Origin: Verrucomicrobiaceae bacterium
GTDB taxonomy: Bacteria > Verrucomicrobiota > Verrucomicrobiae > Verrucomicrobiales > Akkermansiaceae
Reading direction: 5' to 3'
DNA length: 9,862 nt
Assembly (NCBI GenBank): GCA_003820635.1
Contig: RPOS01000113.1
Span: forward strand, 1 to 9,862
Shown piece by piece: positions 1 through 6,824 of this stretch; position 1 is the first letter of the stretch; every line of letters starts with the position of its first letter. A program made the position numbers and the translations under genes. A model generated the notes under the pieces. That model was not told the DNA's origin and made no database searches. It saw only the letters and a program-made list of their open reading frames with translations.

Positions 1-1035
1 GTCCTGAAGATCGCGTGTGGCGGTGGCTTTGGAGGCGCGGGTGAGGGCGATGTATTTGCGGGCGTTCATGCCGCCGGTGAATCCGTCAGGCCCGGCTTCG
101 AGCATGCGCTGGATCACCTTGAACTGGCGCACGTTCAACGAGTCGCGATGAAGATCCATGAAACGCGTCTTGCTCACGATGAAGGCGATCTGTTGTTCCG
201 ATTCGAGAAACGCCCGCCTGACGGTTTCGACGAAGTAAACCAGCCAGCCGGTGATTTCGTTAGAGCGCTGGGCGGATTCGAGCGCGTCGTAGTAGGAGCT
301 GCGCCGCGCCTCGATGCTGCGCGAGAGGCTGATGGGGACCGGATGGCCCATGCCTTGGGAAAGAGCCTTTTCCGAAATAGCGCGGCCGATGCGGCCATTG
401 CCGTCCTCGAAAGGATGGATGCTTTCGAAATACAAGTGGGCAATGGCCGAGCGCACCGCCGCGTGCTTGAGCGGCGCGCGGCCGCCCGGCGAGGTGTCAT
501 TGAACCATGTGATGAAGCGCTCCATTTCACCGGGCACTTCTGTGGCGGGCGGTGCTTCGAAGTGGACCGTGGGCCGGTGCATGAGACCGGATACGACTTG
601 CATGGGATCGCCGCTTGAGCGCCACGCTCCCGTGCGGATGCCGGTGGCTCTGCGCATCAGCATCTGGTGCCAGGAAAAGAGAACCGTTTCACTGATAGGC
701 TCGGCGAAGGTGCGGCGAACGGTGGCCATGAGTTCGCCCGCGCCGTCGGCCATTGGGTTGCGGACGGGTTCCGGCGTGCGGTTCAGGCCAAGGTGGTTAC
801 GGATGGAGGAAACCACATCCGGGCGCTGCAGAATTTCACCCTCGATGGCGGAGGACTGCATGGCTTCGGCAATCATGAGATCCAGCACGGTTTCGGTTTC
901 AAGCCCCGGAGGCAGCCCGGCCAGCAAGCCGCCAACCTTGCCCGCATGCCCGGCGATGGCCAGCAAGGCGTCCTCCACTGGTGAAAGATCAAACCGGAAG
1001 TCCGGCCAGTCCGGTTGCTGCCAATTGTAGGTCAT
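1..1035 (-). CDS. Fic family protein (DUF4172 + Fic + winged helix), C-terminus cut by window edge
   Basis: I translated this gene on the minus strand from ATG at 1035-1033; the frame stays open for 345 codons to the window edge. Residues 1 to about 80 resemble DUF4172 (start MTYNWQQPDWPDFRFD). Residues 61-66 (SSAIEG) fit the class II inhibitory motif [S/T]xxxE[G/N], whose Glu65 would block productive ATP binding. The Fic signature HPFEDGNGRIGR is intact at 207-218, with catalytic His207, so the protein should be able to transfer AMP to a hydroxyl side chain of a target. The last residues (about 307-345, LNVRQFKVIQRMLEAG... then ATATRDLQD) look like a winged helix with its recognition helix, as in Fic proteins of about 370 residues. 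Only some 25-30 residues should be missing. The target protein is unknown. The gene is divergent from the permease and its start codon lies inside an inverted repeat. Confidence 0.93.
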   Translation of the reverse strand, partial: MTYNWQQPDWPDFRFDLSPVEDALLAIAGHAGKVGGLLAGLPPGLETETVLDLMIAEAMQSSAIEGEILQRPDVVSSIRNHLGLNRTPEPVRNPMADGAGELMATVRRTFAEPISETVLFSWHQMLMRRATGIRTGAWRSSGDPMQVVSGLMHRPTVHFEAPPATEVPGEMERFITWFNDTSPGGRAPLKHAAVRSAIAHLYFESIHPFEDGNGRIGRAISEKALSQGMGHPVPISLSRSIEARRSSYYDALESAQRSNEITGWLVYFVETVRRAFLESEQQIAFIVSKTRFMDLHRDSLNVRQFKVIQRMLEAGPDGFTGGMNARKYIALTRASKATATRDLQD

Positions 1036-1097
1036 GAGCCGATTAAAGCACCTAATCGGCTCATGAAAAGCCATTTTATGAGCCGATTAGGCTGCAT
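1032..1097 (-). other. Possible short leader ORF overlapping the fic start codon
   Basis: On the minus strand an ATG at 1097-1095 opens a 21-codon frame that ends in TGA at 1034-1032. A second in-frame ATG at 1064 gives a 10-residue version, MSRLGALIGS. The stop overlaps the fic start as ATGA, the arrangement seen in translational coupling. The sequence is constrained by the inverted repeats it runs through, so the frame may be open by chance. There is no clear ribosome binding site and no family match is recognised. Confidence 0.15.
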
Positions 1098-1101
1098 AAT
1101 C
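1073..1101 (-). promoter_or_regulatory. Possible fic promoter between the two operator pairs
   Basis: On the minus strand TAAAAT (1078-1073) matches five of six bases of the -10 consensus. The hexamer 17 bases upstream (GATTAT, 1101-1096) is a poor -35 and lies inside the right operator pair. If used, transcription would begin near 1066, giving a leader of about 30 bases that is almost entirely the left inverted repeat. The placement fits a repressed promoter, but the call rests on one hexamer. Confidence 0.3.
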
Positions 1102-1170
1102 GGCTCACGGTCCCTGCGGTCACGGGTTTCCGTGGTTGCTGATGGCTCCGGCATGCGGTGAGATGCAGCG

Positions 1171-3540
1171 GTGATCTCCCCGCTCGACCGCAAGCTGCTG
1201 CGCGACCTTTCCCGGATGAAGGGCCAGGTGGTGGCGGTGAGTGTGGTGATGGCCTGCGGGCTGGCGATGATGATCATGACGCGCAGCCTGATCCTCACGC
1301 TCGAATCGACGCGCTCGGCCTACTACCAGCAATATGCCTTCGCGGATCTGTTCGCGAATTTGAAACGCGCGCCGCTCTCTGCCGCGGACCGACTCAAGAC
1401 CCTGCCGGGCGTGGCCACGGTGGAAACGCGCGTGGTGGTGGATGTCACGCTCGACCTACCCGGACTCACGGAACCGGCGATCGGCCACATCGTTTCACTG
1501 CCGGAGGACGGCGGAGCGGCGAAGCTGAACCGGGTTTTCCTGCGCAAGGGCCGGTTTCCCCGTCCGGACGAGCGGCGCGAGGTGGTGCTGGGCGAGGCCT
1601 TCGCCGAGGCCAACAGCCTGCAACCCGGCGACTCACTGGTGGCGGTGATCAACGGCCGCCGGGAAACGCTGCGCATCTGCGGCATCGGCCTCTCACCGGA
1701 GTTCGTGTTCGAGGCGCGCGCCGGGGAAACCCTGCCGGATCACAAGCGCTTCAGTGTGATGTGGATGAATTACCGCGCGCTGGCCGTGGCTTACAACATG
1801 GACGGCGCTTTCAATGACATCTGCATCGACCTCGCGCCGGGTGCCAGCGCCGAACCGGTGATCGAGGAAATCGACCGGCTGCTCGCCACTTACGGCGCCG
1901 GCGGCGCGTTCACCCGCCGGGACCACCCGAGCGCGCAGCGCCTCGATGACGAGCTGCGCGTGCTGCGATCGCTGTCCGTCGCCTATCCGCTGGTTTTCCT
2001 GAGCGTGGCCGCCTTCATGGTGAATGCGGTGCTCTCGCGCATCGTTCGCTTGCAGCGCGAGCAGATCGCGCAGTTGAAAGCGCTCGGCTACTCGTCGAGC
2101 CAGGTCGGCGTGCACTATCTCAAGTTCGTGCTGGTGATCGGCACGCTCGGCACGCTCATCGGCGGCATCGGCGGGAGCTGGCTGGGCACGGGGCTGGTGG
2201 ACCTTTACACCCAGTTCTTCCGCTTTCCCTCACTGCGTTTCACGCTGGACTACAGCGCGCTGGGGCTGGCGCTGCTGGTCAGCCTGGGTGCTTCGGTGCT
2301 GGGCGTGCTGACCGTCGTCTGGCAGGCGGTGAAACTGCCGCCCGCCGAGGCGATGCGGCCGGAGCCACCGGCGGATTTCAAGCCCTCGCTCTTCGAGCGC
2401 ATCGGCCTGACAAACCTCTTCAGCCCGGCTTTCCGGATGGCGCTGCGCAATATCGAGCGCCGTCCGTGGCAGGCCACCTTCACCTGCTGCGGCCTCGCGC
2501 TGGCCACCGGCCTGATGGTCCTGCCCGGCGCGATGAGCGACAGCATCGACCACCTGCTCACCTTCCAGTGGAACAGCGCCCAGCGCCACGACGTGGCTGT
2601 TTTTCTAACAGAACCCGCCTCTGGAAAAGGTTATCATGATCTGGAGCACCTGCCGGGCGTGATCCGCGCGGAACCGGTGCGCAGCGTGCCCGCGCGGCTC
2701 AAGTTCGGCCACCGCCAGCGCAAGCTCTCGGTCACCGGCATTCCCAAGGGCGCGGACCTGAACCGCCTGCTGGATGAAAACGAGCGCCCGATCCTGATGC
2801 CGGAGGAAGGCCTGCTGATGTCCGAGAAACTCGCGGAAATCCTCGGCGCGCGCATCGGTGACGAGGTGCGCGTGGAGGTGCTCGACGGCCGCCGCGCCAC
2901 GGTGGACGTGCCGATCCGCGGGCTGGTCACCGATTTCGCCGGCGTGGCCGCCTACATGGACATCAACGCGCTGCGGCGCATCCTCAAGGAGGGCGACACC
3001 GTCAACGGTGCCTACCTGGCCGTGGACCACAAGCATTGGGACCGCTTCATGCGCGAGGTGAAGGACACGCCACGCGCCGCGTTTGTGATGGTGAAACGCG
3101 ACCAGCTCGCCGCCTTCCGCGAGACCACCGGCAACAGCATCGGCATCATCCGCAAGCTCTACTTCGCGCTCGCCACCATCGTCGCCTTCGGTGTGGTTTA
3201 CAACAGCGCGCGCATCGCTCTATCAGAACGCAGCCGAGAGCTGGCCACGCTGCGCGTCGTCGGCTTCAGCGTGCCGGAGGTGCGCGCCGTGCTGGTGGGC
3301 GAGCTCACCGTGCTGGTGCTGTTGGCCCTGCCCGCCGGCCTGCTTTTCGGCCGCAGCCTGGCGCTGCTCATCATGACCAGCTTCCGCACCGAGACGGTGC
3401 GCCTGCCGATCCTCATCAACCACTCGACTTATGCCATCGCCGTGGTGGTGGTGCTCACCGCCGCCATCTGCTCGTTCGCGCTTGTCTCCCGCATGCTGGC
3501 CAAACTTGATCTGGTGGGCGTCTTGAAAGCGCGGGATTGA
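1171..3540 (+). CDS. ABC transporter permease with duplicated FtsX/MacB-type domains
   Basis: This 789-residue inner-membrane protein has the doubled FtsX layout. Transmembrane segments are visible at about 19-44, 271-292, 319-345 and 361-388, then again at about 434-452, 663-685, 711-734 and 754-778. Large periplasmic regions (about 45-265 and 455-655) sit between the first and second helix of each half, as in the MacB-like periplasmic core. The helix 2 ends carry the usual coupling-type sequences (IVRLQREQIAQLKALGYS and RELATLRVVGFS), and each half closes with a P/D-x-x-x-A/V-L/M-[RK] type tail (PAEAMRPEP; VGVLKARD). Such permeases use a separate ATPase and often a HlyD/MacA-like adaptor to move lipoproteins, lipids or peptides; the substrate cannot be told here. 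GTG at 1171 is the only good start, because an in-frame TGA lies at 1159. No ATPase gene is adjacent. Confidence 0.88.
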   Translation: MISPLDRKLLRDLSRMKGQVVAVSVVMACGLAMMIMTRSLILTLESTRSAYYQQYAFADLFANLKRAPLSAADRLKTLPGVATVETRVVVDVTLDLPGLTEPAIGHIVSLPEDGGAAKLNRVFLRKGRFPRPDERREVVLGEAFAEANSLQPGDSLVAVINGRRETLRICGIGLSPEFVFEARAGETLPDHKRFSVMWMNYRALAVAYNMDGAFNDICIDLAPGASAEPVIEEIDRLLATYGAGGAFTRRDHPSAQRLDDELRVLRSLSVAYPLVFLSVAAFMVNAVLSRIVRLQREQIAQLKALGYSSSQVGVHYLKFVLVIGTLGTLIGGIGGSWLGTGLVDLYTQFFRFPSLRFTLDYSALGLALLVSLGASVLGVLTVVWQAVKLPPAEAMRPEPPADFKPSLFERIGLTNLFSPAFRMALRNIERRPWQATFTCCGLALATGLMVLPGAMSDSIDHLLTFQWNSAQRHDVAVFLTEPASGKGYHDLEHLPGVIRAEPVRSVPARLKFGHRQRKLSVTGIPKGADLNRLLDENERPILMPEEGLLMSEKLAEILGARIGDEVRVEVLDGRRATVDVPIRGLVTDFAGVAAYMDINALRRILKEGDTVNGAYLAVDHKHWDRFMREVKDTPRAAFVMVKRDQLAAFRETTGNSIGIIRKLYFALATIVAFGVVYNSARIALSERSRELATLRVVGFSVPEVRAVLVGELTVLVLLALPAGLLFGRSLALLIMTSFRTETVRLPILINHSTYAIAVVVVLTAAICSFALVSRMLAKLDLVGVLKARD

Positions 3541-3555
3541 CAGCGGCGGCGGATC

Positions 3556-3574
3556 TGCGGGGACTTTGTCCGCA
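3556..3574 (+). terminator. Weak hairpin after the permease gene
   Basis: TGC GG GGAC TTT GTCC GCA forms a seven-pair stem with a two-base bulge and a three-base loop, 16 bases after the permease stop. It has no T-run after it, so it would be a poor intrinsic terminator; it could be an RNA-processing or pausing element, or chance. Confidence 0.2.
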
Positions 3575-3627
3575 TTGCCATGAATTTGGCATACCCAATT
3601 CGCGATCCGCACCGTAAAGTCCCGCCC

Positions 3628-3882
3628 ATGCCCGAGCCCGATCCACGCTTCAATGAGTTCGTCATCCTGCAGGCCCAGAATGCCGGCCTGTTTCTAGGCC
3701 AGATCCCCGACCCCCGCAGCGGCCAGAAGAGCGTGAACCTGCGCGCCGCCAGATCCGTGATCGATTCCCTCGAAATGCTGGCTTCCAAAACCCGCGGCAA
3801 TCTCACAGATTCCGAAGCGAAACTCCTCACCGCCGCCATCCAGAACCTCCAACCCCTCTACCAAGCCGCCGCCGCGAAATAA
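3628..3882 (+). CDS. DUF1844 domain-containing small protein
   Basis: This is an 84-residue soluble protein, MPEPDPRFNEFVILQ onward. It matches the DUF1844 pattern closely: a hydrophobic LQAQNAGLFLGQIPDP segment (about 14-29), then VNLRAARSVIDSLEML (about 36-51), and the conserved KTRGNLTDSEAKLL (about 54-67). The family is widespread in Verrucomicrobia, Planctomycetes, Acidobacteria and Deltaproteobacteria and has no established biochemical function that I know of. An in-frame ATG at 3580 would add 16 residues (MNLAYPIRDP...), but these do not resemble the family, so ATG 3628 is preferred. The kdsA start is 59 bases downstream on the same strand, so the two may be co-transcribed. No signal peptide or membrane helix is evident. 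Confidence 0.85.
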   Translation: MPEPDPRFNEFVILQAQNAGLFLGQIPDPRSGQKSVNLRAARSVIDSLEMLASKTRGNLTDSEAKLLTAAIQNLQPLYQAAAAK

Positions 3883-3897
3883 CGCCCACATCCGTTC

Positions 3898-3937
3898 TCT
3901 TTTCTTGTGTCTTGCGTCTTGTGGTCTTCCGTCTTCC
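3898..3937 (+). repeat. Short tandem TCTT-based heptad repeat upstream of kdsA
   Basis: Six TCTT cores start at 3898, 3903, 3910, 3917, 3925 and 3932, most of them 7-8 bases apart, with units such as TCTTGTG, TCTTGCG and TCTTCCG. The tract fills most of the 59-base gap between the DUF1844 gene and kdsA and stops four bases before the kdsA ATG. In the mRNA it would be an unstructured, pyrimidine- and U/G-rich leader with no Shine-Dalgarno sequence. Confidence 0.6.
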
Positions 3938-3941
3938 ACCC

Positions 3942-4760
3942 ATGTCCTTCGAACCCTTCAACATCGGCAACGTCCCCGTCGGCGGCCCCGTGCCGTTCTT
4001 CATCCTCGGCCCCTGCGCGCTGGAATCCGAGTCCTTTGCCTGGGAAATGGCCCGCTCGCTCAAGGAAATCGCCGAGCGCACCGGCATCCATTTCCTGTTC
4101 AAGGCCTCGTTCGACAAGGCGAACCGCACGTCCGTGGATTCCTTCCGCGGTCCCGGCATTCATGAGGGCTGCCGTATCCTCGGGGAAATCGCCAAGGAAC
4201 TGGAAATCCCCGTCACCACGGACATCCACACCGCCGAGCAGGCGGACATCGCCGCCGAGCACATCGACCTGCTCCAGATACCGTCCTTCCTCTGCCGCCA
4301 GACGGACCTGCTGGAAGCCGCCGCCAAGACCGGCCGCGCCGTGAACGTGAAAAAAGGCCAGTTCCTCGCACCGTGGGACACCGTGAACATCGCCGGCAAA
4401 ATGCGCGCCTTCGGTTGCGAGCGCTTCCTCATCACCGAGCGCGGTACCACTTTCGGCTACAACAACCTCGTCGCCGACATGCGCTCGCTCTACTGGATCC
4501 GCAAGGAGGGCCTGCCCATCGTTTTCGACGCCACCCACTCCGTCCAGCGCCCCGGCGGCCTCGGCGGCACCACCGGCGGCGATGGCGAGCTTGCGCCCGT
4601 CCTCGCCCGCGCCGCCATCGCCACCGGCGTGGACGGCCTGTTCATGGAAGTCCACTCGGATCCCGCCAACGCGCTGTCCGACGGGCCGAACCAGATCCCG
4701 CTCGAATTCATCGAGGACCTGCTCATCAAGCTCATCGCCATCCACCACGCGTCCCACTGA
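3942..4760 (+). CDS. kdsA: 3-deoxy-8-phosphooctulonate (Kdo-8-P) synthase, metal-dependent type
   Basis: KdsA condenses phosphoenolpyruvate with D-arabinose 5-phosphate to give Kdo 8-phosphate in the cytoplasm, the committed step to the Kdo of the LPS inner core. The 272-residue protein is full length. It shows GPCALES (23-29), KASFDKANRTS (54-64) for substrate binding, KKGQFLAPWD, and FDATHSVQ with LFMEVH. The residues in the metal-ligand positions are Cys25, His199, Glu236 and Asp247; their spacing (174, 37, 11) equals that of Cys11, His185, Glu222 and Asp233 in the Aquifex aeolicus enzyme. This places it in the metal-dependent class; E. coli has Asn at the Cys position. ATG 3942 is chosen over an in-frame TTG at 3912, which would add ten unlike residues encoded by the repeat tract. 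The next gene begins 24 bases after the stop, in the same frame. Confidence 0.97.
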   Translation: MSFEPFNIGNVPVGGPVPFFILGPCALESESFAWEMARSLKEIAERTGIHFLFKASFDKANRTSVDSFRGPGIHEGCRILGEIAKELEIPVTTDIHTAEQADIAAEHIDLLQIPSFLCRQTDLLEAAAKTGRAVNVKKGQFLAPWDTVNIAGKMRAFGCERFLITERGTTFGYNNLVADMRSLYWIRKEGLPIVFDATHSVQRPGGLGGTTGGDGELAPVLARAAIATGVDGLFMEVHSDPANALSDGPNQIPLEFIEDLLIKLIAIHHASH

Positions 4761-4784
4761 GGCACCACCCGCCCCGCCCGTTTT

Positions 4785-6041
4785 TTGAGAGCCATTCTCC
4801 CAGCCCTGATCCTGCTCGCTCCCGCCCTGCACGCGGCGGGCAAGGATGCTGCAGCCCCGGAACCGGAGAAAAAGAAATCCGTCATCTCGCTGCTCCCCAA
4901 TGGCAGCCAACTGGACGGCGTGATGCTCCCGCGCTATGACGAAAACCAGCAACTCTCCAGCGTGTTGAAATCCAGGAGCATGACCCTCGTCACCGATGAA
5001 ATCATCACCGGTGAGGACGTCACCATCGGTTTCTTCAATCCGGACGGCAGCCAGCGCGGCCGCGTGGACCTTCTCAAGGCCATCTTCAATCACGCCAAGG
5101 GCCTGTTGGAAGCGCGGGAAAATGTCACCATTTCCAGCGACCGGATCCACGCCACCGGCAGCGGGCTGATCTTTGCCTTCGAGCAGGGCGAAGGTTTCCT
5201 GAAAGGACCTGCCGTCACGCGAATCGAAAGCGCCACCGAAACCACCATGAACTCCCGCAACTCCCCGCGCCGCGCCGCCGCGGTTTCCATGCTGGCTTCG
5301 GCCACCCTGATCGCTGCGCCGCCCGCCAACCTCCAGCCGGAGGAAAAAGCCGCCATCCAGGCTGATGCCACTGCCGCCGCACCCGTGCATGCCTCCGCCA
5401 GCCGTGAGGCGAAAGAGAGCCTGCGCGCGGAGCTCGATGCCTCGGCTGCCGCCACCGCCGCCGCCACCGCGTTTCTGAAACAAGCGGAACTCGCCTCCGG
5501 CGAAACCGGGGCCGTGCCGCCGCCCGCCGCCCCGCTGGAGGTGAGCCCCGGGCCCGCCGACACCCTCATCACCTGCGATGGCGGCATGTATTTCGACTCG
5601 GATGCGGGCATTTTCGTCTATCTCAAGAACGTCCGCGTGGCCGATCCCCGTTTCACGCTTTCCGGGGCGAACGAGTTGAAGATTTTCCTCGGCAAGAAAC
5701 CGGAGAAAGCTCCTGAAAAACCCGCCGATGCCAAAAAACCAAGCATGGGCCTTGGGGCGAAATTCGGCGATGTCGAGCGCATCGTGGCCACCGGCGCGGT
5801 GCGCATCCTGCAGAAGGAACCCGAGGCCGGCAAACAACCGGTCGAGGCCAGCGGCGCGATTTTCACCTACCACACCGGCACCGGCGAGATCGTCCTCACC
5901 GGCGGCTATCCGTGGGTCAGGCAAGGCACTTCCTTCATGCGCGCCAAGGAGCCTAACCTCAGCCTGCGCATCCAGAAATCCGGCTCCTTCGTCACCGAGG
6001 GCAACTGGGACATGGGCGGCGTGCTCGAACAAAAACGCTGA
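4785..6041 (+). CDS. Fused LptC-like / LptA-like (OstA) LPS transport protein
   Basis: This 418-residue protein probably forms part of the periplasmic bridge that carries LPS from the inner to the outer membrane. Residues 1-18 (MRAILPALILLAPALHAA) form a signal peptide or short anchor. Residues about 43-150 resemble LptC or OstA-type beta-jellyroll sequence (ATGSGLIFAFEQGEGFLKGP near the end). Residues 155-181 read like a second signal peptide: Met155, Arg158/162/163, a hydrophobic AAAVSMLASATLIAAPPA. An Ala-rich helical linker follows (about 182-250). Residues about 258-415 look like LptA/OstA, with DVERIVATGAVRI (329-341) and IFTYHTGTGEIVLTGG; a Lys/Pro-rich insert lies near 303-319. TTG 4785 is the only plausible start after the kdsA stop in this frame and yields a good signal peptide. 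It lies between kdsA and lptB, which supports the role. Whether it acts as one protein or is made as two is open. Confidence 0.75.
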   Translation: MRAILPALILLAPALHAAGKDAAAPEPEKKKSVISLLPNGSQLDGVMLPRYDENQQLSSVLKSRSMTLVTDEIITGEDVTIGFFNPDGSQRGRVDLLKAIFNHAKGLLEARENVTISSDRIHATGSGLIFAFEQGEGFLKGPAVTRIESATETTMNSRNSPRRAAAVSMLASATLIAAPPANLQPEEKAAIQADATAAAPVHASASREAKESLRAELDASAAATAAATAFLKQAELASGETGAVPPPAAPLEVSPGPADTLITCDGGMYFDSDAGIFVYLKNVRVADPRFTLSGANELKIFLGKKPEKAPEKPADAKKPSMGLGAKFGDVERIVATGAVRILQKEPEAGKQPVEASGAIFTYHTGTGEIVLTGGYPWVRQGTSFMRAKEPNLSLRIQKSGSFVTEGNWDMGGVLEQKR

Positions 6042-6048
6042 TTTTCAT

Positions 6049-6813
6049 ATGCACGATCCCGGTTCCACCGTCCACCACACCGAAACCGCCGTCCTCTTCG
6101 CCAGCGGCCTGCGCAAGACCTACGGCGGCCGCGCCGTGGTGGATGGCGTTTCCATGACCGTCCAGCCGCGCGAGATCGTCGGTCTGTTAGGCCCCAACGG
6201 CGCCGGCAAGACCACCTCGTTCTACATGATCGCCGGCCTCGTCCCGGCGGATGCCGGCTCGGTGTGCTTCTTCGGTCATGACATCTCCAAGCTGCCGATG
6301 CACCGCCGCGCCCGCCTCGGTCTCGGCTACCTGCCGCAGGAGGAATCCGTCTTCCGCAAGCTCTCGGTGCTCGATAATCTGTTAGCCATCCTGGAAACCC
6401 GGCCCCACCTCAGCCGTGCGGACCGCCTCGACCGCGCCCACGACCTGATGCGCCGCTTCGGCATCACCAAGCTCGCCAAGTCCCTGGCCATCACCCTTTC
6501 CGGTGGTGAGAAGCGCCGCCTCGCCATCGCCCGCTCGCTTTGCTCCGATCCGAAGCTGCTCATGCTCGACGAGCCCTTCGCCGGCATCGATCCCATCGCC
6601 GTGGAAGACATCCAGCGCATCGTGCGCGAGCTGCGCGAGCGCGACGGCCTGGCCATCCTCATCACCGACCATTCGGTGAGAGAAACCCTCACCATCACGG
6701 ACCGCGCCTTCCTCATCCACGACGGCCGCGTCATCCTCGAGGGAGCCTCCGACGAGCTCGTCAACGACCCCATCGCCCGCAAGCACTACCTCGGCGATGA
6801 TTTCCGCATGTGA
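6049..6813 (+). CDS. lptB: LPS export ABC transporter ATP-binding protein
   Basis: LptB is the cytoplasmic ATPase that powers LPS extraction from the inner membrane together with LptF and LptG. The 254-residue protein has Walker A GPNGAGKTT (48-56), a Q-loop in YLPQEESVFRKLSV, the signature LSGGEKRRLAIAR, Walker B LLMLDEPFAGIDP and the H-loop in ITDHSVRET. The FAGIDP and TDHxVRETL wording and the C-terminal KHYLGDDFRM are typical of LptB and set it apart from other ABC ATPases, such as LivF/LivG. ATG 6049 starts seven bases after the stop of the LptC/LptA-like gene, so the two are almost certainly co-transcribed; no Shine-Dalgarno is visible. The first 14 residues extend slightly beyond the usual LptB start. 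The rpoN gene that follows lptB in many proteobacteria is absent, and lptF and lptG are not in the window. Confidence 0.95.
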   Translation: MHDPGSTVHHTETAVLFASGLRKTYGGRAVVDGVSMTVQPREIVGLLGPNGAGKTTSFYMIAGLVPADAGSVCFFGHDISKLPMHRRARLGLGYLPQEESVFRKLSVLDNLLAILETRPHLSRADRLDRAHDLMRRFGITKLAKSLAITLSGGEKRRLAIARSLCSDPKLLMLDEPFAGIDPIAVEDIQRIVRELRERDGLAILITDHSVRETLTITDRAFLIHDGRVILEGASDELVNDPIARKHYLGDDFRM

Positions 6814-6824
6814 TTCCGGCAGCA

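Larger units (their letters stand above)
1032..1108. promoter_or_regulatory. Two inverted-repeat pairs, likely operator of the fic gene
   Basis: The half-site ATGAGCCGATTA occurs at 1034-1045 and 1078-1089, and its reverse complement at 1053-1064 and 1097-1108 (the last differs in one terminal base). Each pair has 12-base arms and a 7-base spacer; the left pair extends to 14-base arms (1032-1045 / 1053-1066). The two centres (1049 and 1093) are 44 bases apart, about four helical turns, so two dimers could sit on the same face of the DNA. The left pair covers the fic start codon, and a TATAAT-like hexamer for fic (TAAAAT, minus strand 1078-1073) lies between the pairs. I infer binding by the winged helix of the Fic protein itself; another regulator is possible. 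The permease start is only 63 bases away, so it may also be affected. Confidence 0.75.

Noticed and set aside
148..1030. Plus-strand open frames across the left part of the window (148-618, 314-1030, 667-984)
   Set aside because: The minus strand here reads as a continuous Fic protein with intact signature and inhibitory motifs; the plus-strand frames are its shadows.
1034..1108. A CRISPR array or transposon end suggested by the repeated half-sites
   Set aside because: There are only four 12-base half-sites in inverted order with 7-base spacers, no transposase or cas gene nearby, and no target duplication visible; an operator fits better.
3582..3605. A sigma-54 type promoter suggested by TTGGCAT before the DUF1844 gene
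   Set aside because: The GC doublet expected at the -12 position is not at the required ten-base spacing from GG.
3858..6032. A 724-codon open frame on the minus strand across kdsA and the LptC/LptA-like gene
   Set aside because: It is antisense to two well-supported genes, is rich in Gly, Ala, Asp and Glu with no recognisable domain, and is the expected by-product of GC-rich third positions.
5728..6048. Upstream extension of the lptB frame by about 107 codons
   Set aside because: It overlaps the end of the LptC/LptA-like gene in another frame, and its Ser/Pro/Arg-rich sequence is unlike LptB, which begins naturally at ATG 6049.
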